Assembly: GCF_910592395.1 (NCBI RefSeq)
Contig: NC_088317.1
Span: 18,896,039 to 18,956,038, forward strand
Reading direction: 5' to 3'
Length of the DNA: 60,000 nucleotides
DNA from: Lineus longissimus
Lineage: Eukaryota; Nemertea; Pilidiophora; Heteronemertea; Lineidae
Below the pieces are notes generated by a model, which worked only from the letters and a program-made list of their open reading frames with translations, made no database searches and was not told where the DNA came from. Positions 33,416 through 45,600 of this stretch are shown one piece after another. A program made the translations under genes and the position numbers. The first letter of the stretch is position 1. Each line of letters begins with the position of its first letter.

Positions 33416-36400
33416 ACACGAAGAAGAAATTGAAAAAAGGTATTTTGAGATCGATATTCAGGTATTGAGTTAAAACTAATAAAATATTTCTATCTTGAAA
33501 GCTCATAATTTCATCGGGATTAGAATAATTCTGTTCATTTCAATGGTTTTGGTCCTAGAGGAACTTTCGACTGATGTCCAGCTATGTATTAAAAAGCATC
33601 GACTAACTATTCCAGCTGTCAGTGTTAACATACCTGCATCTGATTTTTCTTGAAAGCCAGAAGGCATTCCATTGGTAACAATAGCAGCAAAAGCCGCCTC
33701 ACCAAATGATCGCCAGATCCGCCTGTACATCATCACTGCTGTGTACACTAACAGATAGCACTCGATAGCACTGCAGAATTGTAATTGAAATTTTCAAAAC
33801 TCAAAATTGATAGCCTAAGAAAAAGTCATGTGTTATTAGTTTGAGATATGGTCGCTTTTTCTGTTGAATCCCACAAGGCAGGATATGCCGTGCTATCTCT
33901 CGATCTGTTCTCGACAATAATTGCCAATATTTCCACTTATCTTTCGGGAAGTGTTGCTCTTGGATTTTTCCGTGAATAATAAGCCGCTTGCTGTAGCGTT
34001 AAATTGCGTAAACTCGAACTTTTTTTTCTTCTTAAATTTAGGAGCTAACAAGTTCAAGGCAGGGCATGGTCGACATGAGTTGGCGCCAATGCCTAATCCA
34101 CAATTAATTGTAAAAAGATTGTAAAAATGAAACCCGGTATTTCTACATTCAGAACAGTTCACGTTAAACATTAAATATATAAACCAATATGAAAATGTTT
34201 CAGTAGCATATGTCCAGGTCGTAATGCATTGTCTTTGTTTTCATGATCTTTTATGTCATTCTACCTTAATGAAGTGTCGATCTTATGCTAGTAATGACTT
34301 AGTAAACGTTTCATGATAGAATTTAGCTTCAATGCCTAAACTCTATAACATTTGAAACCGCTCAGGCTAATGAAATACATCAAATTAACCTCGAATGTAA
34401 AATATTGGTGTCTTCATTGAAAAGGTAACCTTTCGGCTGATTCAGATGGTACACATCACTGATTGTGTCGAACTAAAGCGATGACAGAGGAGGGCTGGCG
34501 GGCCCAAGTCACTTACACAGATTGCCACTCAGTCGCTAGGATAATACCAGTTTAGATTTCTGTTTGACTCGGATGTTGAGCACCCTCCAGGGATGATTTC
34601 CAACACTCTCACAGCCAATATTTGAAGTGGTTAAGAGTCAACACCACAAGCCATTCTACATGATCTGTAATGGCTGGAAATGAACCAAATGGGTTTTCCA
34701 TTTAAGAAGTGCTAAAGGCTCGGATATCATTGGCTATTTTCACACATCTATTGCTAAATATCTCTTGGTTCGTATTTTGTGTTGTGACCCACATCAGTGG
34801 TGTCCAAGGCTAACTGTACAGACGTTCTCATGGCATTCACCAGTTGATTGCGTAATCGCAACACGTCCTAATGAGATACCTTTCCCTATCTATCCCATCA
34901 ACTCTTCCACTAATCTTTTGTTCTCCACTTAGCTCCATCATCTAAATGATAATAGGTACATTTAGAGGGGCTCCGTCTCGGGTCGCGGAGTTTCTGACAT
35001 GACTTCACAAGCTGTCTTTGTAGCTGTTCCTGGTGAAAAGCAAGCAGAGAAAGAAGTAGGAAATACCATCTGTCTTGTCTACAACATACAGCTATAAGAA
35101 TGTTGGGGTTTGCTTTGTAGAAGCCACTCTGATTGGGTCATTTGTATTCTGACAACACAGCCCGTCTGGGGGAGGTGCGGGTGATTAGCAAGCAAATAGC
35201 AAAGTCACATTTAGCAAATTCCATAATGGATTCCTTTTATCTTGTCAATCGTTGGTCCGCTAGAAATATGCCTCGAACTGTTTTTATATTCAAACGAGTC
35301 GTTAAAGAGTCTCATCATGGTAAAGCCTCGCGGAGAAGTCTACGATGGAATTCGTGTCTTGTAAACAACACCTTGGAAGATACCTTCGTGAGAATGTATG
35401 AAATCTATATGAAATTCACACGAAAACCTGCTGGCTTAGGAGAATTTGTACAACATTTTTGAGCTATACGATCAAGCCCTCTCCACGTTTGGCCAAAGAT
35501 GAATGGGGACACTTAACCTAATCATTATCGTGACTATATTAACCCGGTCTATAACTTCAGCAGTCGTTCAAGACCTATGAATATTCTGACCACCACCGCG
35601 CCATTATCTGTCACGATAACGACCCATCAAAGTCGTTTTTCTTATCTTAGAAGTGCTTGGCGATGCGGGTGTCTTGCCAGTGTCTCTTTATCGGCCCCTG
35701 AAGAGAGAAATAGCTCCATCCGCCTGAGAAATGGCTCATCAGGGTGTCTGCTCCCACCATCGTCATAGATGTCTTGATGTGATAACCGCAGAGTGCGCAG
35801 AGAGGTGTTCATCATCTGTGCCATGAGGTTCTTAAAAGAAAATAACTGTACGTACAAATTGTTCGCGTTCACAGATGTTGCAGCGGTTAAGTGTTAGATC
35901 CTCTTAATTCTTAATGGTTTGTAGAGGATATGAAAAAGCCTTTGAGGTTTTTCAGAAGCTTGGCCGATATACTCTTGAAGGTTTTTCAAAGCTCAAACCC
36001 CTTGTTTTAGAAAATTGCCTTGATATGATTGAAATGCAGTTGCCAGTGTAGAAAGACAATCTCATTATTTTGGATATATACTAGCGTCAAATTCAAATTG
36101 GATAGCTTTATGTAGCGTGATTTGGAATAAAGCTTTTCGAATAAAACCCTTATCTCCAAATTCAAAGGCTTCACCTCCAAACTAAGGGGATATATCAAAA
36201 TATAACGGGATTTACTTCACTCGGCAGATTCCAATACCCTTGCCGATCATAATCGTATTATAAAGCTACTTGTATTAGGTTCCAACTCTTTTCTATACAG
36301 CACCTCGCTATAATTGGTTTTCACTCTCAACTGGCAGATTTAAGCTTTTCAAATTTCAATGTAGCTTCTGTTCACTCTGAAATTGACATGATGAAAAGAG

Positions 36401-36539
36401 TTGCGCGACTTACGATGGGCACAGCTCGATCTGAAGACAAAATACGTTTTTGTAAAACTGTGGTTCTTGAGCATTTGTTCGAAATATAACAGCACACACA
36501 CTAGCCCTGCCTGATAACCACAAGTGGCTTACAAATTCC
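33416..36539. other. No supported gene
   Basis: About 3.1 kb without a recognised gene. The frame at 35133-35462 (109 codons) is the longest; it shows no domain and no splice context that persuades me. Confidence 0.45.
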
Positions 36540-36775
36540 ATTTTCCTCCCCCATCCGAGAGAAGATACACCAAAGTCAGACCAATTTGCAGGCTGATTGG
36601 CAAACTATGCACCTGCGTGTTTTACCCTCCAGGCTGTGACGTCACATAATAGGATCTACTTCCTCCCAGGCGCGGAAGTTAGCGGTCCTGATTGGTGCAT
36701 TCATATCACTCTCAGATCAAGCGCTTGCCACCAAATTAAATTTTTACAGCTCGAATCAACCGAGATTTTCCTTTT
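36540..36775 (+). repeat. Dispersed repeat family R4, inverted partner of 19680-19910
   Basis: Same ordered blocks as the partner, from TTTTCCTCCC through GTGACGTCACATAATAGGAT to CTTGCCACCAAAT and CCGAGATTTTC. The palindrome TGACGTCA in both copies is a CRE-like site, though probably incidental. Confidence 0.7.
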
Positions 36776-37599
36776 TATCACCACAAGCGAGCATGCTATA
36801 GAGCAAAAATATGTATCGTGGGAATATTTTCTTTCAATTGGGAATCATATTGGTTGGGTAAGTTCTCCTCGGGAGTGCTTCCTTGTATCGTTTATAGGAA
36901 CGGCTCGTCGGTTCCTTGAGGTAATTAGGTGTGAAAAGAGCAACTTCTTGTTACTTATTCAGTGAGCCATGTGGAAAGTTGCAATGATAGTATTCGTATC
37001 GCAATGATTTGTTCAGTCACTCGACGCATTCCTCTATATCGTTTGGCGAAATCTGAGACCTTGTAAGGATTCCCATAACAAGTATATGTCCATTGAAAAC
37101 GTATAAACGATACTTGCTCAGCAGTTTGAATAATTCCTGTCTGATTCAGAAAAGTGAGACCCTGTAAGACTTCCTATCACAACACTTATAGGATTTGACT
37201 AATGCTTCAATGGCCAATCTTGGAAACTGTAAGATCAATTTGGACTGACGTCTATATATATGACCTGCTCTGTCTTGAATGGCTGAACCAGTGCGGGCAG
37301 GTGTTCCTATCCTCTCCTCTGACAGAGCACAGCTCATCAAACTATGATTAATGTCTAGGAAAATTTGTCATTTTAATCACAACACAGAGCCTCGATGGAT
37401 TTTCAATTGGTAAAGATCTTACAAACCTCTGCGACACGACCTCGCATATATATCTACCCCTCTCGGTTTGCCTAGTTATTTCCCTTAAACAATGCATCAT
37501 TTCCTCTACGAATTAAGAGCTCGAGCTATAAGATTTCTATGGATTGTGAGCTTTCCTTATCGTGAACAAGTACAACAACCATCAATCGAGCTAACATGA
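36776..37599. other. No supported gene
   Basis: Spacer between two inverted-repeat partners; no coding or RNA signal. Confidence 0.45.
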
Positions 37600-37763
37600 T
37601 ATCATAGTTGGTCCAGGAGTAGCAATGTTACCGCCACGCTCCGCCTCCAAGCCAGCTAATGGACGAGAACGGGGTAGATCTCTATTCAATCTTACCCACT
37701 CGAGGTGAGCCTTAATGACCAAAGTGTGTGTAGACCGAGGGCTCGAGGGAAGCTAATATACCT
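37600..37763. repeat. Dispersed repeat family R3, inverted partner of 17638-17803
   Basis: Matches the partner through CCGCCACGCTCC, GCTAATGGACGAG, CGAGGTGAGCCTTAATGACC and CCGAGGGCTCGAGGGA. At the end corresponding to the satellite junction at 17.8 kb, this copy continues without satellite. Confidence 0.6.
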
Positions 37764-39245
37764 GTTCCATGGGAGAGAGAACCGGGAATATATCTTCATC
37801 AGCCGATAAGATGAATGATTATAATAAGACGTGGTTATTTGTAAAGGTTGTTGTTATTTTGCCAAGTTTCCATTCTCATCCATCTTCATTACTGAGTCCC
37901 TCAGAGTCAAAGACGGAAAGGATCACTTTGGCGCAGATTTAGAATCTTTGCGGGGGCAACTGCAGGCGACAGTTTTCAGGCGGGTTCTGATGGTGCAAGA
38001 TTGCATGATACAGGGTTGTCGGGACAGGGGGTCTCAAACTCTAACCCTAATGGATCCGGGTCTGGACTACGTACGCCAATACACAAAACGATGTACTACA
38101 TTGTACATCATTATGTATCTGCTCATATTGGCGGGTGATAAATTACGTCTAGCCTTAATCCTATTTTATGTCCATGAGTAGGACTTGTCATGAATGATGA
38201 TAGATCACGGCTAAAGACGCCACAAATCATTTAGGCACGATTCTCTCTCGAGATTTGATTGATGGATATATGTTTAGGACATACATGTATATGGACATTG
38301 TGACGCTTAATCGTGATATGTAAACCTACAGTATCAACACGGATACCTGAGTTCGGGTTCAGCCATGCATAGTTTTCAGAATGTCTCTCCAGAGAGGTAA
38401 TACGTTATAAAACTCGACACTTTGGTCATATTGTAAAATGTCATGGTAAGCCCACAGCCATGCTTTCCGTTCATTGGAAGTGTGACCGGAACTAGCATAA
38501 CACAAATACGCGTGTTGTTCTGGGTGTGATTGGTCAGAAGACAAATACACCATCACGATTAGTTCCCATGAAGGCGCTGGCATCCTCTGCACGCTTTACT
38601 ACAACAAGGGCAAAAATGTCTCAGGTAGAACGGAAGTTCTTCTCTCACATCCACTTATGGCACGCTAGGTGACTTCCGGAAACTGTGTTATAAAAGGTTG
38701 GGGGACCTTTTATCTATTAGAGGAGCACTTTGGTAATTGGCTGCCACGTCGCTAATGCGTGATGGGTGGTTTCTTGCGCTTATTTGTCACTTTGCGCTGC
38801 GAACAATGCGTCTGCTCGACTATTATACTAATTTGGTGTCAAAGGTTGATTTCCGAAGTCTTGTTGACTTCACTTTCACTTCGAAAAAATGATTTACATA
38901 AGTTTTAATGTCGTGTACAGAGCTGAGATTCCTAAAAGTTCTGTTCTACATAATGAGGTCTGAATGTTAGGTGTACAATCCTTTGGCTACGGATCGAGAT
39001 ATGACAATCACAGCTGGTATATTCAAATCTACTCCACCCGACATTAAGCACTGATAACAATGCATGGCGAATAATGCACGGGATAGGGCGACGATATGCT
39101 GAATTAATTTGCATATTTTGAAATTCTAGAAATGGTCAAATAAGAAGGATTCCTACAGTTGCTATTCACACAACACTGGTGATGGAAATGAACCATAGAG
39201 GGTTCGTTTAATCAAACATAGATCGCTAACAACAGTCCTCTCGAG
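37764..39245. other. No supported gene; upstream region of the glycosyltransferase
   Basis: Frames such as 37831-38181 and 38359-38592 have no recognisable domain. A promoter for the GT31 gene presumably lies here, but no single site stands out. Confidence 0.4.
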
Positions 39246-40625
39246 ATGAGGTTCTTCCTTTATTTGGTTCTCGCCTTTTGGACAGTGAATTTGGTATATT
39301 ATTTGTTCATGACGGATTCCTTTCTTCACAAAATATCCCGTAAAACTGTTTACATTTGTGAGAAAGACATAAGAAGAATTGGACTAACTACATTAGAAGG
39401 CACCACTCGTAATGAAAACACAGTGTTAGAAACGCATTCTGGAGAATATAACGCTGATAGTGGTTCACAATTTCCCTTCACAGCCTTCCGCGAAAACTCC
39501 ACCGCGGGTGAACAGGCGGACCAAGGAAAAACAATAGGCCCTGATTTTGCGTCGATAGGAGCTGATATGGATTCAAGGGAACTGACAAGAAAGCACACAG
39601 TTACAAACAATGCTACATTTCCTACTCAGAAGCAAGCGAAGAGGACTGATGAAAAACTTCCGAACATTGGAAATTTGAAAACGCAAGCAGCCGAGCTTCA
39701 CCGTGCAGCACTCATGGTGGATAATATTACTTTGTCCCCTCCACCATGCAAAAGTGATACCTATTTGCTGATCTTGATTAAGAGTACAGCCACAAATTTT
39801 AGGCGACGAACAGAGATGAGAGAGAATGTAAAAGTGTGGCCCATTCCGGAGAAAAAGGTTCGATTAGCTTTTGTAACTGGCCGAGCCGATGATCCCAATA
39901 CAAATGCAAGACTGAGGGTGGAAAGTTCTCAATTCAATGACATCATCCTGGCCGATTATAAGGAGGCCTACAGAAATCTGACCTTTAAGACGCTGGCTTG
40001 CTTGAAATGGACACTGATGGAATGTCACCACGCTAAGTTCTTGTTGAAGATCGACGATGACGTGTTCATCGCCTTTCAGCCTTTTTTGGAATACATCATT
40101 GGCTTAGAGGTCCGGAATGTCACTTTCGTGTATGGAGGGCTTACGAATATCAAGGTAGTACCCATCAGGAACCCGAAAAGTAAGTGGTATGTGTCTTATA
40201 AGGAGTATAAACACATAGAGTTTCCACCCTATGCTAGTGGGTTTGCTGTTTTATTTTCCTTAGATTCTGTACGGGAGATTTATCAAGCCTCTTTCTATGT
40301 TCCACAAGTCTACAGCATACGAAGGCAAGCGTTCCCGATAGATGATGTTTTTATTGGAATCTGCGCACAGTACGCTAAAATCAACGTGACGAGTATACCC
40401 GGGATGGATCTCTATTGGTGGACAGTGAGAAAATCTTTACCGAGGGATAATTGTGTCGTGTTAAATTTGAAAGCAGTGCATGACCCCTACCGCATAATGG
40501 GGAAGATGTATTCGAGGTTGCTGAAGAAAATGAACGAGACGGTCATAGGTACTTGTCGAACACTAGCTCAGAAAGCTGAAGAAACGAACAATGAGGAGGA
40601 CCCCATCCCGAGCAAGATACCTTAG
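39246..40625 (+). CDS. Glycosyltransferase family 31 (beta-1,3-galactosyl/N-acetylglucosaminyltransferase-like)
   Basis: A 459-residue type II Golgi enzyme expected to transfer galactose or GlcNAc from UDP-sugar in a beta-1,3 linkage to glycoprotein or glycolipid acceptors. Residues 4-22 are a hydrophobic signal anchor after a very short cytoplasmic end. A long, poorly conserved stem with several N-glycosylation sequons runs to about 165. The catalytic region shows RRRTEMREN (186-194, the family's RR..IR motif), AFVTG (208-212), FNDIILADYKEAYRNLTFKT (230-249), the metal-binding DxD in KIDDDVF (268-274), PPYASGFAVLFS (327-338) and IDDVFIG (365-371). In the last motif the usual Glu-Asp-Val is Asp-Asp-Val. 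It is a single open exon, typical of many GT31 genes, and appears intact. The ATG has G at -3 and no better upstream start. Donor and acceptor specificity cannot be read from sequence. Confidence 0.9.
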   Translation: MRFFLYLVLAFWTVNLVYYLFMTDSFLHKISRKTVYICEKDIRRIGLTTLEGTTRNENTVLETHSGEYNADSGSQFPFTAFRENSTAGEQADQGKTIGPDFASIGADMDSRELTRKHTVTNNATFPTQKQAKRTDEKLPNIGNLKTQAAELHRAALMVDNITLSPPPCKSDTYLLILIKSTATNFRRRTEMRENVKVWPIPEKKVRLAFVTGRADDPNTNARLRVESSQFNDIILADYKEAYRNLTFKTLACLKWTLMECHHAKFLLKIDDDVFIAFQPFLEYIIGLEVRNVTFVYGGLTNIKVVPIRNPKSKWYVSYKEYKHIEFPPYASGFAVLFSLDSVREIYQASFYVPQVYSIRRQAFPIDDVFIGICAQYAKINVTSIPGMDLYWWTVRKSLPRDNCVVLNLKAVHDPYRIMGKMYSRLLKKMNETVIGTCRTLAQKAEETNNEEDPIPSKIP

Positions 40626-40778
40626 AAATATCAAGGACGAAAACTTGTCTTGTTCAAACCGGTTGCGGGTGAAGTGGCTCTTGCCGTATTCAAGAAATGT
40701 GCTCCCTCAATGGGTACAACCAAGAGAAATACATCACATGTGTGGGGCTCTAGCAGATATTAGCAAAAGACGAAGACA

Positions 40779-40980
40779 ATGAAGACAAGCCTGGTGCTCT
40801 GTGGGCAAACCTCAATAACGGAACCCATTTGTTTTATTTTACCATTTCGCGCAGTCAGCTGGTAAATATTTGTCCATGTTTGCAGTCTACTTAGTGTCTT
40901 TCATTGCTCGTAGTAAAGTAGTGTATATATGGCCACATTGAATGAAGTCCACCCGCAAATAGATTTCGATTCCTCTGAAG
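40779..40980 (+). repeat. Dispersed repeat family R2, 3' flank of the glycosyltransferase gene
   Basis: Begins about 150 bp after the GT31 stop codon and matches 13020-13222 in inverted orientation, best over 40779-40890. It may be in the 3' UTR. No poly(A) signal could be assigned with confidence. Confidence 0.6.
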
Positions 40981-42552
40981 AACATTCGTTGTGTTTTACG
41001 TCCATTATTTTAGCATCAAAGCTGTTGACCTTTGATTCCTTAGAGGTTCCAAAAACTGACTCAAGGTATATCCTCTCGACGTTCCCTTCATCCGAGTTTA
41101 CACACACGGTTGCCAACATCCATGACAACAAGTTTGTAAATCAGATTTTCATCTCGCTGGAACTCACAAGATCGAATGGCGAAAATGATCACATAATTCG
41201 CAAGCTATGATTGCATTTCCTTGATCGAGTTTGTCGAGACTGCGATGAAATTATCTTTATCACTTGATTGATGTGGAAGTGTGGAGTACGTTTGTTAAGC
41301 AGGAATCGACGGCGGGAGAGAAGAGGTGATAAGTGACTGGCGGCTAAAACAGATTTCTCGTTTCTTCACTTAATATTTATGTTCTACCTGCCACTGGCAA
41401 ATAGATTTGCTTGCTAGTTCTTGGCATATGTGAATGGCGTTGTATGTAATCTAGTCTCACCTATGTAAGGCTGCTTGATTAATCTCTTAAGAAGCTTTCT
41501 CTATGTCGAGCCTAGTAAGCGCTGTATGATCTGAGCAGCTCCTTCCTACTCCAGTCATGCACCAAGGTATCTCTGCGGAGCAACTTTTCCATCCACACCT
41601 CCAAACTTATCTGTTTGCTCAGATATGCCAAGCGAATCTCCTTAATTTGAATAGATAAAAAGCTTTTAACGTTGTGGACGCGACTGGGTGCTTTTGATGT
41701 AATCCCAAGAGTATTGGACGAAAGAGATGTATGCAAATCTGATTTCATCGCCAATTTGAGCTGCTTTGTCTCGCAATATAGGAAGCCTCACAGGAACTGA
41801 ATCTCACAAATTGTAGCTCGAAATAAGTGCTCGGTCAGCTTCGCACGGTGTCCAATATGTCGGATGGGGATCCGAGGGATTTTAGTCTATATACAGTAAT
41901 TATAAGACGCGGGCCGATTCCATGTTCATGAATGGGTCCAACCTGTTCCAAATACTATCTCCTTTGACGCCCTGCTCATAGTTTTCATGTGCAGAGGGAT
42001 CTTTGGCGATTTTATGAGCCTCGAATCTGTGTCATTTGAAGCGGGTCTCAATCCCCAGTTTGGCCTCAATATGTAACGTACCTTCCACCTGCCACGCGAA
42101 GTTGGACGTAGTTGTGCGAGTGTCAATTATGCTCGAGATAACCCCATGTTTTCACATCAAATAAAGAAACTAAACGCATTTGGCTATCCTGCCGGTGATA
42201 TTGGAATACCTAAATTCTTCATTTTGAACCGGTTGAGACCGTTTGAAGATCGAACACATCATGCCATTTCTTGGTCAATTATTTATCATTTTCAGGATCC
42301 AAGTGGTGTCAAAGTTGGCGCCACCTGTCGGTGAACTTATGAATAAATAAAAGAAAATGCTGAATACTTCTTCTCTGGATTCATATGAACCCAACAATGT
42401 ATGGATTATAGTGCCTATGATGTATGATTAGGCCTCAGCAGGAACTGAAAGACTACCTCACGTCGGTTACCCGGGGCTTATTTGACGCTGTCCTTGCCCC
42501 GACCTCTGCACAGTGTAGTGCCACCTCAACGTGCTAATGACGTGACGGGAGT
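40981..42552. other. No supported gene
   Basis: Spacer between the glycosyltransferase and the satellite array. The minus frame 41512-41754 and plus frame 42146-42334 have no family features. Confidence 0.45.
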
Positions 42553-42668
42553 AAATCTCACGGGTGGGGTGAAAACCAGCCCTACTGCTGACATCATCGG
42601 CGGCAACAACTATTTCTTTTCACCCTGCCGGAGCCTTTCAAAACAATTGACTCTGACATTGACCCTGG
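42553..42668 (+). repeat. Diverged partial satellite unit at the array's left edge
   Basis: CTCACGGGTGGGGTG, GACATCATCGGCGGCAACAA and CCTTTCAAAACAATTGACTC match an internal part of the 919-bp unit. The sequence then breaks at CATTGACCCTG|GTATGTG and restarts at an earlier unit position. It shares GAGCCTTTC and CTGCTGACATC with the dispersed 17.8-kb copy rather than the array interior. Confidence 0.75.
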
Positions 42669-45600
42669 TATGTGTACAAGTTTTCCCGATCTCACGGGTG
42701 GGGTGGAAATCAGCCATATTGCCGACATCATCGGCGCCAACAACTATTTCTTTTGACCCTGCCGGAGACTTTCAAAACAATTGACTCTGACTCTCACCCT
42801 GCTGACCTCGATTTTTAAAAACTTTAATAAAAGGCCATTCAAACATTAAATCAACTGCAAAGGTAATCTTTTATATCACAGAGGTATATAAATACGATAT
42901 GTTGAGAAAAATCTGTACAACTATCGAAATATACGATAACTTGGAACTATTTCGGTGAATCACTTTGCCACCTGCGCGACCTTGTCACAATTACGGCGCG
43001 CTCGTTTGCATACCGCATATAAGAAGCGAATAAAATCTCTATCTCAGCATGAAAGCCTTGACGGTTCAGCGCTAAGAGTGTTTGACTGTGGATCGGCTGG
43101 TCCCGGGTTCGACTCCCGGTGAATCTGCCGCCGTTTCTTTTTTCTTTTTCCTTATCTTCTTATCTAATCACCCATGTACAGATGTAGAATTTTTCATTAT
43201 TATCATGATCATACCCTGCACCCAAACTTTTCAAACTGCAGCACATACTGATTCCGGGCGTTCGAGTACTACCGAGGATGGTTCGAATCGGCAGCTGGTA
43301 TTTTCGAGGAAACATTGAGGCAAAAAAGTATTAGTGTCAGACTTTGACTTTTCCAATCGGAATTAGTCAAAGGGTATCCTGAGCTACAGGCTTTTTATAC
43401 TCCTTCGTCATATCGAGAGGCGGGGGGGGGATATCGAAACCCACTGGTGCCTAGATGGTTAAATGGGTACACTGGTCGTTTAAATATATTTACTGTTAGT
43501 CCAATTATAGCTAGTTCCTTCTTCTAATGCCAATAAACTCCAATAGTCAGTAGTCACACGCTCGAGCGCAATCTGTATACAATTGGTATGTGTACAAGTT
43601 TTCCCGATCTCACGGGTGGGGTGGAAATCAGCAATATTGCCGACATCATCGGCGCCAACAACTATTTCTTTTGACCCTGCCGGAGACTTTCAAAACAATT
43701 GACTCTGACTCTCACCCTGCTGACCTCGATTTTTAAAAACTTTAATAAAAGGCCATTCAAACATTAAATCAACTGCAAAGGTAATCTTTTATATCACAGA
43801 GGTATATAAATACGATATGTTGAGAAAAATCTGTACAACTATCGAAATATACGATAACTTGGAACTATTTCGGTGAATCACTTTGCCACCTGCGCGACCT
43901 TGTCACAATTACGGCGCGCTCGTTTGCATACCGCATATAAGAAGCGAATAAAATCTCTATCTCAGCATGAAAGCCTTGACGGTTCAGCGCTAAGAGTGTT
44001 TGACTGTGGATCGGCTGGTCCCGGGTTCGACTCCCGGTGAATCTGCCGCCGTTTCTTTTTTCTTTTTCCTTATCTTCTTATCTAATCACCCATGTGCAGA
44101 TGTCGAATTTTTCATTATTATCATGATCATACCCTGCACCCAAACTTTTCAAACTGCAGCACATACTGATTCCGGGCGTTCGAGTACTACCGAGGATGGT
44201 TCGAATCGGCAGCTGGTATTTTCGAGGAAACATTGAGGCAAAAAAGTATTAGTGTCAGACTTTGACTTTTCCAATCGGAATTAGTCAAAGGGTATCCTGA
44301 GCTACAGGCTTTTTATACTCCTTCGTCATATCGAGAGGCGGGGGGGGGGGGGATATTGAAACCCACTGGTGCCTAGATGGTTAAAGGGGTACACTGGTCG
44401 TTGAAATATATTTACTGTTAGTCCAATTATAGCTAGTTCCTTCTTCTAATGCCAATAAACTCCAATAGTCAGTAGTCACACGCTCGAGCGCAATCTGTAT
44501 ACAATTGGTATGTGTACAAGTTTTCCCGATCTCACGGGTGGGGTGGAAATCAGCCATATTGCCGACATCATCGGCGCCAACAACTATTTCTTTTGACCCT
44601 GCCGGAGACTTTCAAAACAATTGACTCTGACTCTCACCCTGCTGACCTCGATTTTTAAAAACTTTAATAAAAGGCCATTCAAACATTAAATCAACTGCAA
44701 AGGTAATCTTTTATATCACAGAGGTATATAAATACGATATGTTGAGAAAAATCTGTACAACTATCGAAATATACGATAACTTGGAACTATTTCGGTGAAT
44801 CACTTTGCCACCTGCGCGACCTTGTCACAATTACGGCGCGCTCGTTTGCATACCGCATATAAGAAGCGAATAAAATCTCTATCTCAGCATGAAAGCCTTG
44901 ACGGTTCAGCGCTAAGAGTGTTTGACTGTGGATCGGCTGGTCCCGGGTTCGACTCCCGGTGAATCTGCCGCCGTTTCTTTTTTCTTTTTCCTTATCTTCT
45001 TATCTAATCACCCATGTACAGATGTAGAATTTTTCATTATTATCATGATCATACCCTGCACCCAAACTTTTCAAACTGCAGCACATACTGATTCCGGGCG
45101 TTCGAGTACTACCGAGGATGGTTCGAATCGGCAGCTGGTATTTTCGAGGAAACATTGAGGCAAAAAAGTATTAGTGTCAGACTTTGACTTTTCCAATCGG
45201 AATTAGTCAAAGGGTATCCTGAGCTACAGGCTTTTTATACTCCTTCGTCATATCGAGAGGCGGGGGGGGGGATATTGAAACCCACTGGTGCCTAGATGGT
45301 TAAAGGGGTACACTGGTCGTTTAAATATATTTACTGTTAGTCCAATTATAGCTAGTTCCTTCTTCTAATGCCAATAAACTCCAATAGTCAGTAGTCACAC
45401 GCTCGAGCGCAATCTGTATACAATTGGTATGTGTACAAGTTTTCCCGATCTCACGGGTGGGGTGGAAATCAGCAATATTGCCGACATCATCGGCGCCAAC
45501 AACTATTTCTTTTGACCCTGCCGGAGACTTTCAAAACAATTGACTCTGACTCTCACCCTGCTGACCTCGATTTTTAAAAACTTTAATAAAAGGCCATTCA

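Noticed and set aside
35133-35462. 109-codon plus-strand frame
   Set aside because: No domain, no membrane segment, no strong splice or start context; compatible with chance.
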